Shown: in pieces, positions 26,818 through 35,132 of the stretch | Numbering within the stretch: the first letter of the stretch is position 1 | How the letters are laid out: each line of letters opens with the position of its first letter | Source: Salinibacter pepae | Lineage (GTDB): Bacteria > Bacteroidota > Rhodothermia > Rhodothermales > Salinibacteraceae | Length of the DNA: 64,000 bases | Assembly (NCBI RefSeq): GCF_947077775.1 | Contig: NZ_CAMTTE010000001.1 | Location: 744,001 to 808,000, forward strand | Reading direction: 5' to 3' | The notes under the pieces: model-generated | Told to the model about the DNA's origin: nothing | What the model saw: the letters and a program-made list of their open reading frames with translations, nothing else | The model's database searches: none | Made by a program: the position numbers and the translations under genes

Positions 26818-29043
26818 TCACCCCTCGGGCCCATCCCCATCCGTGGTGATCTCCTCGACGAGGCGATCGGCCCCGTAGACCGTACGGAGGGCCTCCAGGA
26901 TGCCCCGCCCGTCGACCGCCACCGCCCGGGCGCCGTTCCGGCGGTAGAGGTACTCGTTGGGGAGGGCCTCCATGTTGCTGTCGAAGACCACCCCGACAAC
27001 TTCGAGGTCTTTGTTCAGCAGTGCCGACCCGGAGCTGCCGCCCGAGATGTCGACGGTCGAGACGAGGTTGAGGGGGGTATCGAGGTCGATCGAGTCGACC
27101 GCCGTGGCCCACCGTGCAGGGAGCGACCACGCCTCCTCGTTGTGGGAAGAGTACCGGTCGTACAGCCCGTAGAAGGTCGTGAAGGGCGGGGCCGTCGTCC
27201 CGTTGTATTGATACCCCCGCACGCGGCCGTCCGAGAGCCGCAGCGAGCGCGTGGCGTCCGGCGGAAACGTGGCCCCGTAGACCGAAAGCCGGGCCCGCGA
27301 GAGGCGCGCATTGAGGGTTCGCTCCGACGCCCGCACATCCTGCATCTGGCGATTCGTGTTCAGGAACATGGGCGCCAGCGCCTCGATGACCGGCACCGAC
27401 GGGTCGTCGCTCTTGCGGTACCCCTCGTCGAGCAGAGTGAGGAACCGCGTCGAGTCCATCAGTGCACTTTTTTCCACCAGCCGGGCGGCCACCTCCTCCG
27501 GCGTGCGCGCCTTGAAGAGTCGCTGGACGGTGGGGTGGTCGGCGCCGTAGGCCGACCGGATTTCCTCAAATTGTGCTATCAAGAACTCCTTTTCGAGCCC
27601 GGCGGGCCAGTCGGTGACCTGCTCGGCGTCCTCCCGAATGGCCTCCAGCCGATCGGGGGGCGCGCCGCGTGTGCGGAGGAAGTCGTAGTAGTACCCGTGA
27701 AGTGCCCGCACCAGAATCCGGGACCCGAGCTCCAGATTCGCGAACGTCACGAAGGCCCCGGCCTTCTCCGCCATCACGACCTTGGACTGCTGAAGGCCCC
27801 CAATCCGCTCCACGATCGTCCCGTACGACTGCCGCAGCGAGTCGACGGCCCGGATGGAGTCTTGGAGGGCCCGGATCGCCGCGCCGCGCCGCGCGAGGAG
27901 GTACGAGTCGCGGAGCCCTCGGAGCTGGCCCGTCTGCCCTTTGATCGTGTTCTCGATCGAGAAATAGGTATTTCGAAGGCCGTATCGGTCGGACGAGTCG
28001 GGATTGCTGCGGATGTAGGTCTCAAGCAGGTCGCCCCGCGTCCGGAGGGCCTCAAGCCGGTCGGGCAGCGCGTGGTCCCGCTGATACTCGAGCTGCGAGA
28101 CCATGTCGAGGCGACTCGTGGAGCCCGGGTGCCCCACGGCAAAGACCGACTCGTTGGGCTGGGCCCCCTCTGTGTCCCACGAGAAGTGGTGCTCGGGGCG
28201 AAGGGGCTCGCCCTCCGGGGTGTAGACCCGAAAGAAGGCCACGTCCAGCGCGTACCGGGGATACGTGAAGTTGTCCTCCGTTCCCCCGAAGTACCCGAGC
28301 TGCAGCTCCGGGGCCATCACGAGCCGGACGTCCTCGTACCGGCGGTACGTGTAGGCCGTGTACCGCGCCCCCTGGTACAGCGCCTTGACCTCCACGCGGA
28401 GCGAGCTGTCCCGCGTGCTGGCCTCGGCCGTCAACTGTTCTTGGAGCGACTGGACGCGCTGCTCGCGGGCCTGCGCTCCCGCCTCACGCCCCTCGCGAAG
28501 CCCGTCGTATACCGTCCCGGTGACGTTCTCCGCCTCGACGAGCTGGTCGACATGCAAATCGGGGGCGCGACGCTCGTCGCTGCGGGCCGCCGCGTAGAAC
28601 CCGTTCTTCAAGAGGGCCTCTCCGTCTCGACGGACGTCCGTGATGTGCTCCCGCGCGCAGTGGTGATTGGTCATCACGAGCCCCCTCGACGACACGAACG
28701 ACGCCGAGCACCCACTGCCGAACCGAAGCGCGCCCCGCCGGGCCTTCGTGCGCCACTCGTCGTCGGGGGTGACGCCGTGGGCCTTCTGGAAGTAGGACGT
28801 GGGCAGGTTCTCCACCGTCCACATCCGCCCGCGGTCGAACCGCTGGGCCCGGACGGTGTCGGAGGGCGACGGGACCGACGCCGCCTCCGCGGCGGTCGCC
28901 CCCAGCGTGTCGTCTACGGACTCGGTCTCATCGGGACGCTCCACAACGGGCACCGATACGGTGCCCCCGCTCCCCCCACAGCCCGCAAGGAGCGCGGCCC
29001 CAATGCCCAATATTGCGACGAGACGCCAAACGGAAGTGCGCAT
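26818..29043 (-). CDS. S46 family dipeptidyl peptidase, catalytic residues present
   Basis: A 741-residue exported enzyme. The ATG at 29043 gives a lipoprotein signal (G-A-A-L-L-A-G-C), so the start upstream at 29151 is rejected. S46 enzymes (DPP7/DPP11) remove dipeptides from peptide N-termini in the periplasm. The chymotrypsin-like catalytic motifs are intact: M-T-N-H-H-C with His128 as the likely base, A-L-D-V-A-F-F-R for the Asp, and G-G-S-S-G-S-A-L-L-N with Ser671 as nucleophile. An S46-typical alpha-helical cap lies between them (about residues 290-560). The specificity-determining neighbourhood reads V-F-D-S-N-M-E rather than F-D-G-N or F-D-R-N, so the P1 preference is open. It is downstream of a degenerate S46 paralogue, 55 bp away. 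Confidence 0.92.
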   Translation of the reverse strand: MRTSVWRLVAILGIGAALLAGCGGSGGTVSVPVVERPDETESVDDTLGATAAEAASVPSPSDTVRAQRFDRGRMWTVENLPTSYFQKAHGVTPDDEWRTKARRGALRFGSGCSASFVSSRGLVMTNHHCAREHITDVRRDGEALLKNGFYAAARSDERRAPDLHVDQLVEAENVTGTVYDGLREGREAGAQAREQRVQSLQEQLTAEASTRDSSLRVEVKALYQGARYTAYTYRRYEDVRLVMAPELQLGYFGGTEDNFTYPRYALDVAFFRVYTPEGEPLRPEHHFSWDTEGAQPNESVFAVGHPGSTSRLDMVSQLEYQRDHALPDRLEALRTRGDLLETYIRSNPDSSDRYGLRNTYFSIENTIKGQTGQLRGLRDSYLLARRGAAIRALQDSIRAVDSLRQSYGTIVERIGGLQQSKVVMAEKAGAFVTFANLELGSRILVRALHGYYYDFLRTRGAPPDRLEAIREDAEQVTDWPAGLEKEFLIAQFEEIRSAYGADHPTVQRLFKARTPEEVAARLVEKSALMDSTRFLTLLDEGYRKSDDPSVPVIEALAPMFLNTNRQMQDVRASERTLNARLSRARLSVYGATFPPDATRSLRLSDGRVRGYQYNGTTAPPFTTFYGLYDRYSSHNEEAWSLPARWATAVDSIDLDTPLNLVSTVDISGGSSGSALLNKDLEVVGVVFDSNMEALPNEYLYRRNGARAVAVDGRGILEALRTVYGADRLVEEITTDGDGPEG

Positions 29044-29098
29044 GCAGATGGGTCTTACGACACAGAAAAGAATACGGTGCAATCCCGAAGCACGCCCC

Positions 29099-31186
29099 TC
29101 AGGGCGACCGGGCGGACGAGCGGCCCCCGAATAATTCGTCGACCAGCGCATCCGCCCCGTACACGGCCGTCAGGGCCTCGCGCAGGCCACGCACGTCCGT
29201 CCCCACGGTCCGCATCCGCTCCGGCAGGAAGAGGTACGTGCCCGCCACGCCCTGAATGTTGGGCCCCGCGGCGACCCCGACCAGCTCCAGGGATTGGTTG
29301 AGGAGCGGCGCCCCGTTGTTACTGACCGCCCCGTCGACGGAGGCCACGAGGGTAAGGGGCGTCGAGCGATCCATCCGTCCCCCCGCCTTTTGCCACCGCT
29401 CCGGGAGGCCCCAAGGCGTCTCCCCGCCAAACGCACGGGCCCGTTCGTAGAGGCCAAAGACAGTGGTGAAGGGCGGGGCCGTCGTTCCGTTGTACGGGTA
29501 GCCCCGGACGCGCCCGTCCGTCAACCGGGGGGCGGTTCCGCTCGCCAACATGGGGACCGACCGGACGGCCTGGCGGGCGTCTGCAAGACGCCGAGTGAGG
29601 CGGCGTTCAGCCCGCGTGAGGCCCCGCCACTGCTCGTGGAAGGAGCGGGCCCGCGTCCCGACCACGGCGGCTACGTCGGCCGCGGGACCGGCGGTGGGGA
29701 ATGCGTGCGTCCCGTCCCCCGAGGCCGACGCGAGCTGGTCGACGACCGAGGCGGCGCGCTCAGCGGGCGACTGCCCTCCGAGGAGCCGGTCCACGGCGGC
29801 AGAGTCCGGGCGGAGGTGCCGCTGGAGGGCCTCCAGCCGGGCGGCCAGCAGAGCGATCTCGACCGGCCCTGACGAAGACTGGAGGGAGTCCGCGGCGCCC
29901 CCCGGAGCCCCCGAGGCGTGCGAGGACGCGGTGCGCGCCGGCGCCTCCTGTCCTTCTTCTCGTAGCAGCCGACGGTACGTCGACGAGGCGTGCGGCCCGC
30001 CCTCCGCGGCCCCGAAGGCCCGGTAGACGGCGCCAAGCGTTCGTTTGGTGTTCTGAATCGCGTCTAGGCTGTCCAGCAGCCCCCCAAACCGCCGCTGGAG
30101 GGCCGGGGCTCGGCGAAGGGCCCGCCGGAGCCGCTCGTCTCGCTGCTCGAGACGAGCCCGCACATACTCGTTCCGCAGGGCCTCCAGACGCGCCCGGGTC
30201 TGCTTCAGGGCCCGCTCGGCATCGCGGAGGGCCGGACGTAGCGAGGGCATCGCCCCGGCGGTATCGAGACGGGCTCGGAGGGCTTGTGCCCGCGTCTCCA
30301 AGCGGTCGCGCCGCGCCGGCAGCACCAGGTCCTGCCGCACGGTGAGCTGCGCCGCACTCTCCGCCCGGCGCGTGGCTGCGGGCGGCCCCGCCGAAAACAC
30401 GGCGTCTCCGGGGCGTGCGCCCTGCGTGGACGGTTCGAAGAAGCGGTCCGGGGCCAGCGGCCGCCCCTCCGGCGTGTAGATGCGAAGCAGGGCGACGTCG
30501 AAGGCCGGCCGCGGATACGTCAGCGCCGCATCGGGGCCCCCGAACGCGCTGATTCGCCGGTCCGGCAGCAGGGCAACGCGCACATCTTGGTAGCGCCGGT
30601 AGGTGTACGCCGTGTATGCGCCTTCGCCGTCGGCCGACACCTCCACGTGCCGACCCGCCTCGGCCTCCTCCTGAAGTCGCCCCTGAACCGCAGATACTGC
30701 TGCTGCCTCGGCGGTATCCTGTCGGGCCGTCCGCACTGCCGTGGTCACGTCGTTCGTTTGGACCAGGCGGTCTGCGTGCAGGGCCGGCACGGCGCGCTCA
30801 TCGGCGGGCCGCTCGGCCACGATGGCGGTGTCGCCTTGAGAATCGAGGTGCCGTCGCACACAGCGGGCCGTCGTAAGGGCCAGGCCATCCGCCGAGACCA
30901 GCGCCCCCGTGCATCCGGGAAGCCGCAGGACACTTCGGCGCAGGTGAGCCGCCCAGGCGCTGTCCCCCTCCATCCCGTACCGACGCGCAAGCCGGTCGAC
31001 CGGCGGCGCAACAAGGCTCCAGATTCGTCCCGCGTCCGACGCCTCCGCCACGACCGTGTCGCCCGGCGCGGCCGGGCCGAAGCGCGGCGCCCCCCGGTCC
31101 TGCGCCTGCGCCTCCGGCCCCATTCCGAGGCCGCCCCACAGCAGACTCGCCACGCCGATGATGAGTGCGGAGCCTCGGAGCGTCAT
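29099..31186 (-). CDS. S46-family paralogue lacking catalytic His and Ser (putative pseudopeptidase)
   Basis: A 695-residue secreted protein with a signal peptide (start ATG at 31186; cleavage near A-Q-A-Q). It aligns with its neighbour over the whole length. Shared blocks include A-Y-T-A-Y-T-Y-R-R-Y-Q-D-V-R, F-D-V-A-L-L-R-I-Y-T-P-E-G, R-V-R-G-Y-P-Y-N-G-T-T-A-P-P-F-T-T and G-V-A-x-G-P-N. The T-N-H-H-C motif has become T-T-A-R-C (Arg108 at the base position), and G-G-S-S-G-S has become V-S-N-N-G-A (Asn624 at the nucleophile). The Asp is kept. The frame is open and codon use is normal, so it is expressed rather than decaying, as far as I can tell. It may bind peptides or assist the active paralogue. 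Confidence 0.85.
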   Translation of the reverse strand: MTLRGSALIIGVASLLWGGLGMGPEAQAQDRGAPRFGPAAPGDTVVAEASDAGRIWSLVAPPVDRLARRYGMEGDSAWAAHLRRSVLRLPGCTGALVSADGLALTTARCVRRHLDSQGDTAIVAERPADERAVPALHADRLVQTNDVTTAVRTARQDTAEAAAVSAVQGRLQEEAEAGRHVEVSADGEGAYTAYTYRRYQDVRVALLPDRRISAFGGPDAALTYPRPAFDVALLRIYTPEGRPLAPDRFFEPSTQGARPGDAVFSAGPPAATRRAESAAQLTVRQDLVLPARRDRLETRAQALRARLDTAGAMPSLRPALRDAERALKQTRARLEALRNEYVRARLEQRDERLRRALRRAPALQRRFGGLLDSLDAIQNTKRTLGAVYRAFGAAEGGPHASSTYRRLLREEGQEAPARTASSHASGAPGGAADSLQSSSGPVEIALLAARLEALQRHLRPDSAAVDRLLGGQSPAERAASVVDQLASASGDGTHAFPTAGPAADVAAVVGTRARSFHEQWRGLTRAERRLTRRLADARQAVRSVPMLASGTAPRLTDGRVRGYPYNGTTAPPFTTVFGLYERARAFGGETPWGLPERWQKAGGRMDRSTPLTLVASVDGAVSNNGAPLLNQSLELVGVAAGPNIQGVAGTYLFLPERMRTVGTDVRGLREALTAVYGADALVDELFGGRSSARSP

Positions 31187-31327
31187 AAACCGGTGACGGA
31201 TCAGCAACAAGCAGAGCAGGTGGCTCGGACACGGCATCCGTACAGCCCGACACCAACGCGGATCCATAGGAACCTCGATCCCATGTTACGATTCCTATTT
31301 TGGCAGTGCCGACGCCCGATGTTGCAT

Positions 31328-31412
31328 GCGAAAGTGGCGGAATTGGTAGACGCGCGAGACTTAGGATCTCGTGGGGCCTAGCCCCGTGGGGGTTCGAGTC
31401 CCCCCTTTCGCA
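31328..31412 (+). tRNA. tRNA-Leu (anticodon UAG)
   Basis: The acceptor arm GCGAAAG pairs with CTTTCGC. The D-arm has the AATTGGTAGA core and the T-arm has GGGGGTTCGAGTCCCCC. The anticodon stem CGAGA/TCTCG holds the loop CTTAGGA, so the anticodon is TAG, reading CUA/CUN leucine codons. A long variable arm (GGGGCCTAGCCCC region) confirms a class II Leu tRNA. The 3' CCA is not encoded (A-CAAG follows). Confidence 0.97.
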
Positions 31413-31548
31413 CAAGCAGAAGATGCCCTTCAGCGTTCGGGGCACGGAGACAGACGGAACGCTCCCAGCCCATCCCTTGAGGGAGGCAGCTTGAGGGGGG
31501 GCAGCCGCCGGCCTTGGGGTCGCGCCGCCCCGGTCCGCAGGGGACATC

Positions 31549-32061
31549 TCAGGCGGAAAGGCCCTGCCGGTCGAGAATCGCTCCGTTCGCGTCAAGGTCG
31601 TCGAGGGAGCGCTTCAGTTCGGGCGAGTCGGTCGCCCCGGCAATCCGCCGGAACTGCCCCAGGCCGACCACGCGGAAATACAGGTCGGCCAGGTAGGAAG
31701 CGTCCGTCCACTCCAGGCGAACCGCCCGGCCACCGAGGACCTGTTCGGGATCGTCGTAGAACGACTCGAGATGCTCACTGACCCTCGTCTCGGCGTCTTC
31801 TCGGGCCAGCCCGAGAAAGTAGGAGAGATCGGGACGGCCCTCCCCCAGGTCGACAGCCTCGGGGACGGTCCCAAGGGTTCGGAAGGCGCGGGCAATCAAG
31901 GTGTCGGCGTCGCGGGTGAAGAACACGTAGTACTCCAGGTGAACCAGTGGGTCCGGCGGCAGGCCGTCTTCGGCCCGCCCCACCACGATGGCCACCGGGC
32001 GTCCCTTTCCGGGCACCCGAGGGCCGTTGCAGACGCGAAAGGTCGATGACGGAAGCTCCAT
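31549..32061 (-). CDS. Hypothetical protein
   Basis: A 170-residue acidic, cytoplasmic-looking protein with no signal or membrane helix. The middle reads H-L-E-Y-Y-V-F-F-T-R-D-A-D-T-L-I-A-R-A-F and D-L-S-Y-F-L-G-L-A-R-E-D-A-E-T-R-V. GC-rich third positions and a clean start at 32061 support a real gene. I recognise no family or motif. It is separated by about 280 bp from a divergent unknown gene at 32345. Confidence 0.65.
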   Translation of the reverse strand: MELPSSTFRVCNGPRVPGKGRPVAIVVGRAEDGLPPDPLVHLEYYVFFTRDADTLIARAFRTLGTVPEAVDLGEGRPDLSYFLGLAREDAETRVSEHLESFYDDPEQVLGGRAVRLEWTDASYLADLYFRVVGLGQFRRIAGATDSPELKRSLDDLDANGAILDRQGLSA

Positions 32062-32344
32062 CGGTGGAAAAACGCCTCCTGTTGAGGCGTCGGCTGTGAG
32101 GGATTAGCGTGAGGGGGCCAGATCCGTGCGGCGCAGACCGGTCCGGGGACGAAAGTAGACGACCCGAGCCCCGAGCAGGGCCCGAAACGGGAAAAACAGC
32201 TCAGAACTCGCCGGAGCACGGCATTTCCTGAATCCGGCACGGGGGGCGCGGGGTTGATTGATTCCGGCGGAACAGGTGCTCCTCTGCCCGTCATCCCCAC
32301 CGAGACCAGGCCTACGGCACTGCGCATCTCAAACCCATTCCTTC

Positions 32345-33055
32345 ATGGACGTCGACTACACGCTCCGGCACCGCAACCGGGGCACCCTGTTCAAAATCGC
32401 GCCCGAAGAGCTTCACCGGCGGCTCCGGTACCTCGATCAGAACGTTGAGGGCGGCGTCGCGGCCCACGAGCGCCCCGACACGCGGCCGGGCGTCGACGCG
32501 TCCGAGACGATTTACGTTCTGGACATGCTCAGCGAGCCCGCCGACCGCCTCGTCGCCATCGAGCGCCGGGACGAGGCCCGCCTTCAGGGCCATGCGTCCC
32601 TGATGTCGGAGCCGGCCGCGATGCCGGTCCCCCGCGGCGCGGAGGACCTGATTGCCTTCGCCGAGAAGGCCAAAAACGGGGGCAACTACAATGCGGCCAA
32701 CGCGGCCTTCGCCCTCGCGCTCCACGCGTACTTTCCGAGCGTCACATGCTCGCTTTCCATCCGGGAGCGCCCCAAGACCCCGACGGGCGACATGACGGAC
32801 GGCTACTACGACCTCGCCTACATCCGGGACGGCGAGGAGGAAACCTGCATTCCCATTCCAAAACTGCAGGGGGCGGTGGCCTACTGGTTCGCGGCCCACG
32901 CCGACCGGCGGGAGCCCATCGACCACAACCGGGACACCTCGGGGGCAGGGCCGACCATCGCGGACCTGGAGACGGCGGTCGGGCCGGCGACAGTGCGGGG
33001 GGCGGCCCGGTCTATTCTGGACGATGACTTCGTGCGCGAGCGGTACGGAGCGTAG
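32345..33055 (+). CDS. Hypothetical protein
   Basis: A 236-residue soluble protein with the start at 32345 (MDVDYTLRHRNRG). The N-terminal third is charged. A central helix reads E-D-L-I-A-F-A-E-K-A-K-N-G-G-N-Y-N-A-A-N-A-A-F-A-L-A-L-H-A-Y, and the end has I-L-D-D-D-F-V-R-E-R-Y. I see no known motif. It converges with the PAS gene (80 bp apart), which argues against a shared transcript. Confidence 0.7.
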   Translation: MDVDYTLRHRNRGTLFKIAPEELHRRLRYLDQNVEGGVAAHERPDTRPGVDASETIYVLDMLSEPADRLVAIERRDEARLQGHASLMSEPAAMPVPRGAEDLIAFAEKAKNGGNYNAANAAFALALHAYFPSVTCSLSIRERPKTPTGDMTDGYYDLAYIRDGEEETCIPIPKLQGAVAYWFAAHADRREPIDHNRDTSGAGPTIADLETAVGPATVRGAARSILDDDFVRERYGA

Positions 33056-33135
33056 CGCCGCCGGCGCGCGGAACGATCGGCGGTGCCGGCCGCGCTACGG
33101 GCTGGCGGCCAGGGGCCATCCGGCCCGCCGTCCCT

Positions 33136-33570
33136 CTACGTGGCCGGCGCCTCGCGCTGCACCGCAACGTGGTAGATGGACGCCCCCGGCGTCTCGTCGG
33201 GATCCGCCCCGTCCCCATCCACCTCGCTCTCGGCGACGGGAATGACCTTCCACTCCATCGTAAACTCGGAGCCGTCTTTTCGGTAGTTGGTCGCCCGGCC
33301 GTGAAAGACTTCTCCGGCCCCAAGCTTCTGGCCGAGGCGGTCCAGCACCTCCTGCTCGGTCTCGGGGCCCTGCAGAATCCCGGGCGTCTCCCCCATCACC
33401 TCGTCGGCCTCGTAGCCCGTCAGGTCCACGAACGCGTCGTTGACGTAGACGATCTCGCCGGGCTCCTCCGCGCCGGAGGCACGAGTGATGGTAAGGGCGT
33501 TGAAAGAGTGGTCGGCCACGGCCGTCAGCAGGTGCCGGGCGAACGCGTCGGGGAGATCGGGATCAAGCAT
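33136..33570 (-). CDS. Single PAS domain protein, LOV-like but without the adduct cysteine
   Basis: A 144-residue stand-alone PAS domain. The start at 33570 (MLDPDLPDAF) precedes the fold. It shows I-V-Y-V-N-D-A-F-V-D-L-T-G-Y, then G-E-T-P-G-I-L-Q-G-P-E-T-E where LOV domains have G-R-N-C-R-F-L-Q-G-P-E-T, then N-Y-R-K-D-G-S-E-F-T as in LOV. The photoreactive Cys is absent. The short C-terminus has no output domain. It may bind a flavin without forming the adduct, or be an ordinary redox or ligand PAS. No kinase or regulator gene is next to it. Confidence 0.8.
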   Translation of the reverse strand: MLDPDLPDAFARHLLTAVADHSFNALTITRASGAEEPGEIVYVNDAFVDLTGYEADEVMGETPGILQGPETEQEVLDRLGQKLGAGEVFHGRATNYRKDGSEFTMEWKVIPVAESEVDGDGADPDETPGASIYHVAVQREAPAT

Positions 33571-33960
33571 ACAGGAAGGAAAAACTGAGCAGATAGAGGG
33601 GCAGACTCGCACCGAGGATCGGAGGTCGACCCTCGGGCGTTGTCGCCACGCGGCGCCTCCCGTACGGTTTCCTGCAGCGATCCTCTGCCGGTGGATTTAC
33701 CGTATCGGAAGATTCGTGGAGGCCAACGGCGGTACGAAGGGCGGCCCGAACGGGCTCTCCACGGGACCGAAAGGCGGGCGGGGGTGAGGCCCGGCGGGCG
33801 GTGCGGAGTGCCCCACCGTGCAGGGGCGAGGCGAACAGACTGGAGACTCCCGGCACGACCGCCACGAAAGGGACCCAGAAGCCCCAACCGGGCGAACTCA
33901 CGCGCCCGAGAGAACTTGAAGGAACGCACGGCACCCCTTTCAGCCAGACACAGCGCTACC
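33571..33960. other. Intergenic region, nothing recognised
   Basis: About 390 bp between divergent genes (PAS protein leftward, small protein rightward). It is G-rich, with several short inverted pieces but no convincing RNA gene. I looked for SRP RNA, RNase P and tmRNA signatures and found none. The open frames lack coding character. Confidence 0.4.
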
Positions 33961-34299
33961 ATGACGAAGCAAAACGGACACAGCGACTCTTCGGGCGGGG
34001 CTCCGTCGGACCGCGACGTGTCGGGCCGCGACGACGTGGTCGGGCGAAGCTTTTCGAGTGAGCGCGTCGTGCTCGACGGGACGCACTTCGAGGACTGCAC
34101 CTTCGACACCTGCACCCTCGTGTACGGGGGCGGGCAGCCCCCCCACTTTGTGCGGTGCGACTTCGCCGCCCCGCGGTTCGTGTTCGAGGACGCGGCCCAG
34201 AACACCATTCAACTCATGAGCGCAATCTACAACGGCATCGACGAGCGCATCATCGAAAAGACCTTCGACGAGATCCGGAAGGGATTCGGCCCCGCGTAG
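33961..34299 (+). CDS. Hypothetical protein, pentapeptide-repeat-like
   Basis: A 112-residue protein with the start at 33961 (MTKQNGHSDSS), within a longer open frame that lacks coding character upstream. The middle has V-V-L-D-G-T-H-F-E-D-C-T-F-D-T-C-T-L-V-Y, a run suggestive of two or three right-handed beta-helix (pentapeptide) turns. A later F-V-R-C-D-F and a helical C-terminus follow (I-Y-N-G-I-D-E-R-I-I-E-K-T-F-D-E-I-R-K-G-F). There is no signal peptide. Function is unknown. Confidence 0.65.
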   Translation: MTKQNGHSDSSGGAPSDRDVSGRDDVVGRSFSSERVVLDGTHFEDCTFDTCTLVYGGGQPPHFVRCDFAAPRFVFEDAAQNTIQLMSAIYNGIDERIIEKTFDEIRKGFGPA

Positions 34300-34361
34300 G
34301 ACTGGCTTCCTCCGGGGGCGAGGATGGACTGCGGCAGTCTCGCCCAAACACCCGGTCGCGG

Positions 34362-34706
34362 TCAGGCGTCCTCGACGGGGTACTTCTTCTTCGTTTTCTC
34401 CAGCTTCGCCCCGAGCGCCTCCAGCGGGTCGATCCCCGCCCGCTCACAGAAGAGGAGAAGGGAGATCAGCACGTCCCCCACCTCGTCCTCGATCGCCTCC
34501 CGGCCTTCTTCGGACCGGAGATGCTCCGTCACGTCACGGTCGTCCTTCCACAGAAACTCCTCTTCCAGTTCGCTCGCCTCCACCGCCACGGCCCGTGAGA
34601 GGTGGCGTGGCGTGTGGTATTGGTCCCAGTCGCGGGCCTCGCGGAAGCGGGTGACTCGGGCGGTGGCCTCCTCGATGGAGGCCGGGGGCGTGGGGGCGTC
34701 GGGCAT
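34362..34706 (-). CDS. MazG-like nucleotide pyrophosphohydrolase
   Basis: A 114-residue all-alpha NTP pyrophosphohydrolase with the start at 34706 (MPDAPTPPAS). The metal-binding E-x-x-E and later E-x-x-D motifs are visible: V-E-A-S-E-L-E-E-E-F-L-W followed by I-E-D-E-V-G-D-V-L-I-S-L-L. Such enzymes hydrolyse (d)NTPs to NMP and pyrophosphate and clean up non-canonical nucleotides. The short form resembles the human DCTPP1/RS21-C6 group. It is unlinked to its neighbours. Confidence 0.9.
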   Translation of the reverse strand: MPDAPTPPASIEEATARVTRFREARDWDQYHTPRHLSRAVAVEASELEEEFLWKDDRDVTEHLRSEEGREAIEDEVGDVLISLLLFCERAGIDPLEALGAKLEKTKKKYPVEDA

Positions 34707-35132
34707 GAGGGATTTTTGCGTCAACAAAGAAGTGGGTGCCCGGAACGATACAGCCCGCGCCCCCACGTGATCGCCCGCTGCCGTAACGAATTCACATCTC
34801 GGAGACGACGGACCGCGGCCCAGCAACGGGAGACGTGCCCTTGCCCCTGTGCGTGCCGCCGCAGCGCCGGAATGGGGGCACGTTCTCGACGCCCTCCGAC
34901 GTCCCTCTCGGACGGCCGGTGGGATACGTTCTCGAAACCTCGCCGGGCCACTTGGGATCTAGACGGACGATGTCCCGTGAGGGCTATACGCCTTCTTCAT
35001 GCACCCCCGTTTATCCGGAAGACCGACGCCGACCTCGCCAGCAGGTTGGGACGTTGGTTGCTCGCTGTTGGCTCCCCGGGCTTGCGATCCGGGTTGTTCG
35101 CACTCACCTCTCAATAGAGCGCCCCCGGTCCG
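34707..35132. other. Intergenic region, nothing recognised
   Basis: About 425 bp between the leftward MazG-like gene and the rightward DNA polymerase. It should carry both promoters. A weak hairpin, CCCGG-GCTTGCGAT-CCGGG, lies just before the polymerase start. I see no gene, tRNA or repeat. Confidence 0.4.

Noticed and set aside
26815-29301. Long open frame opposite the S46 peptidase (828 codons)
   Set aside because: It is antisense to a gene with clear catalytic motifs and has no recognisable domain.
31321-31420. Attachment site for an integrated element at tRNA-Leu
   Set aside because: No second copy of the tRNA 3' end and no integrase gene was found in the window.
33571-33960. Structured-looking G-rich spacer considered as RNase P or SRP RNA
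   Set aside because: None of the universally conserved RNase P or SRP loop sequences is present.
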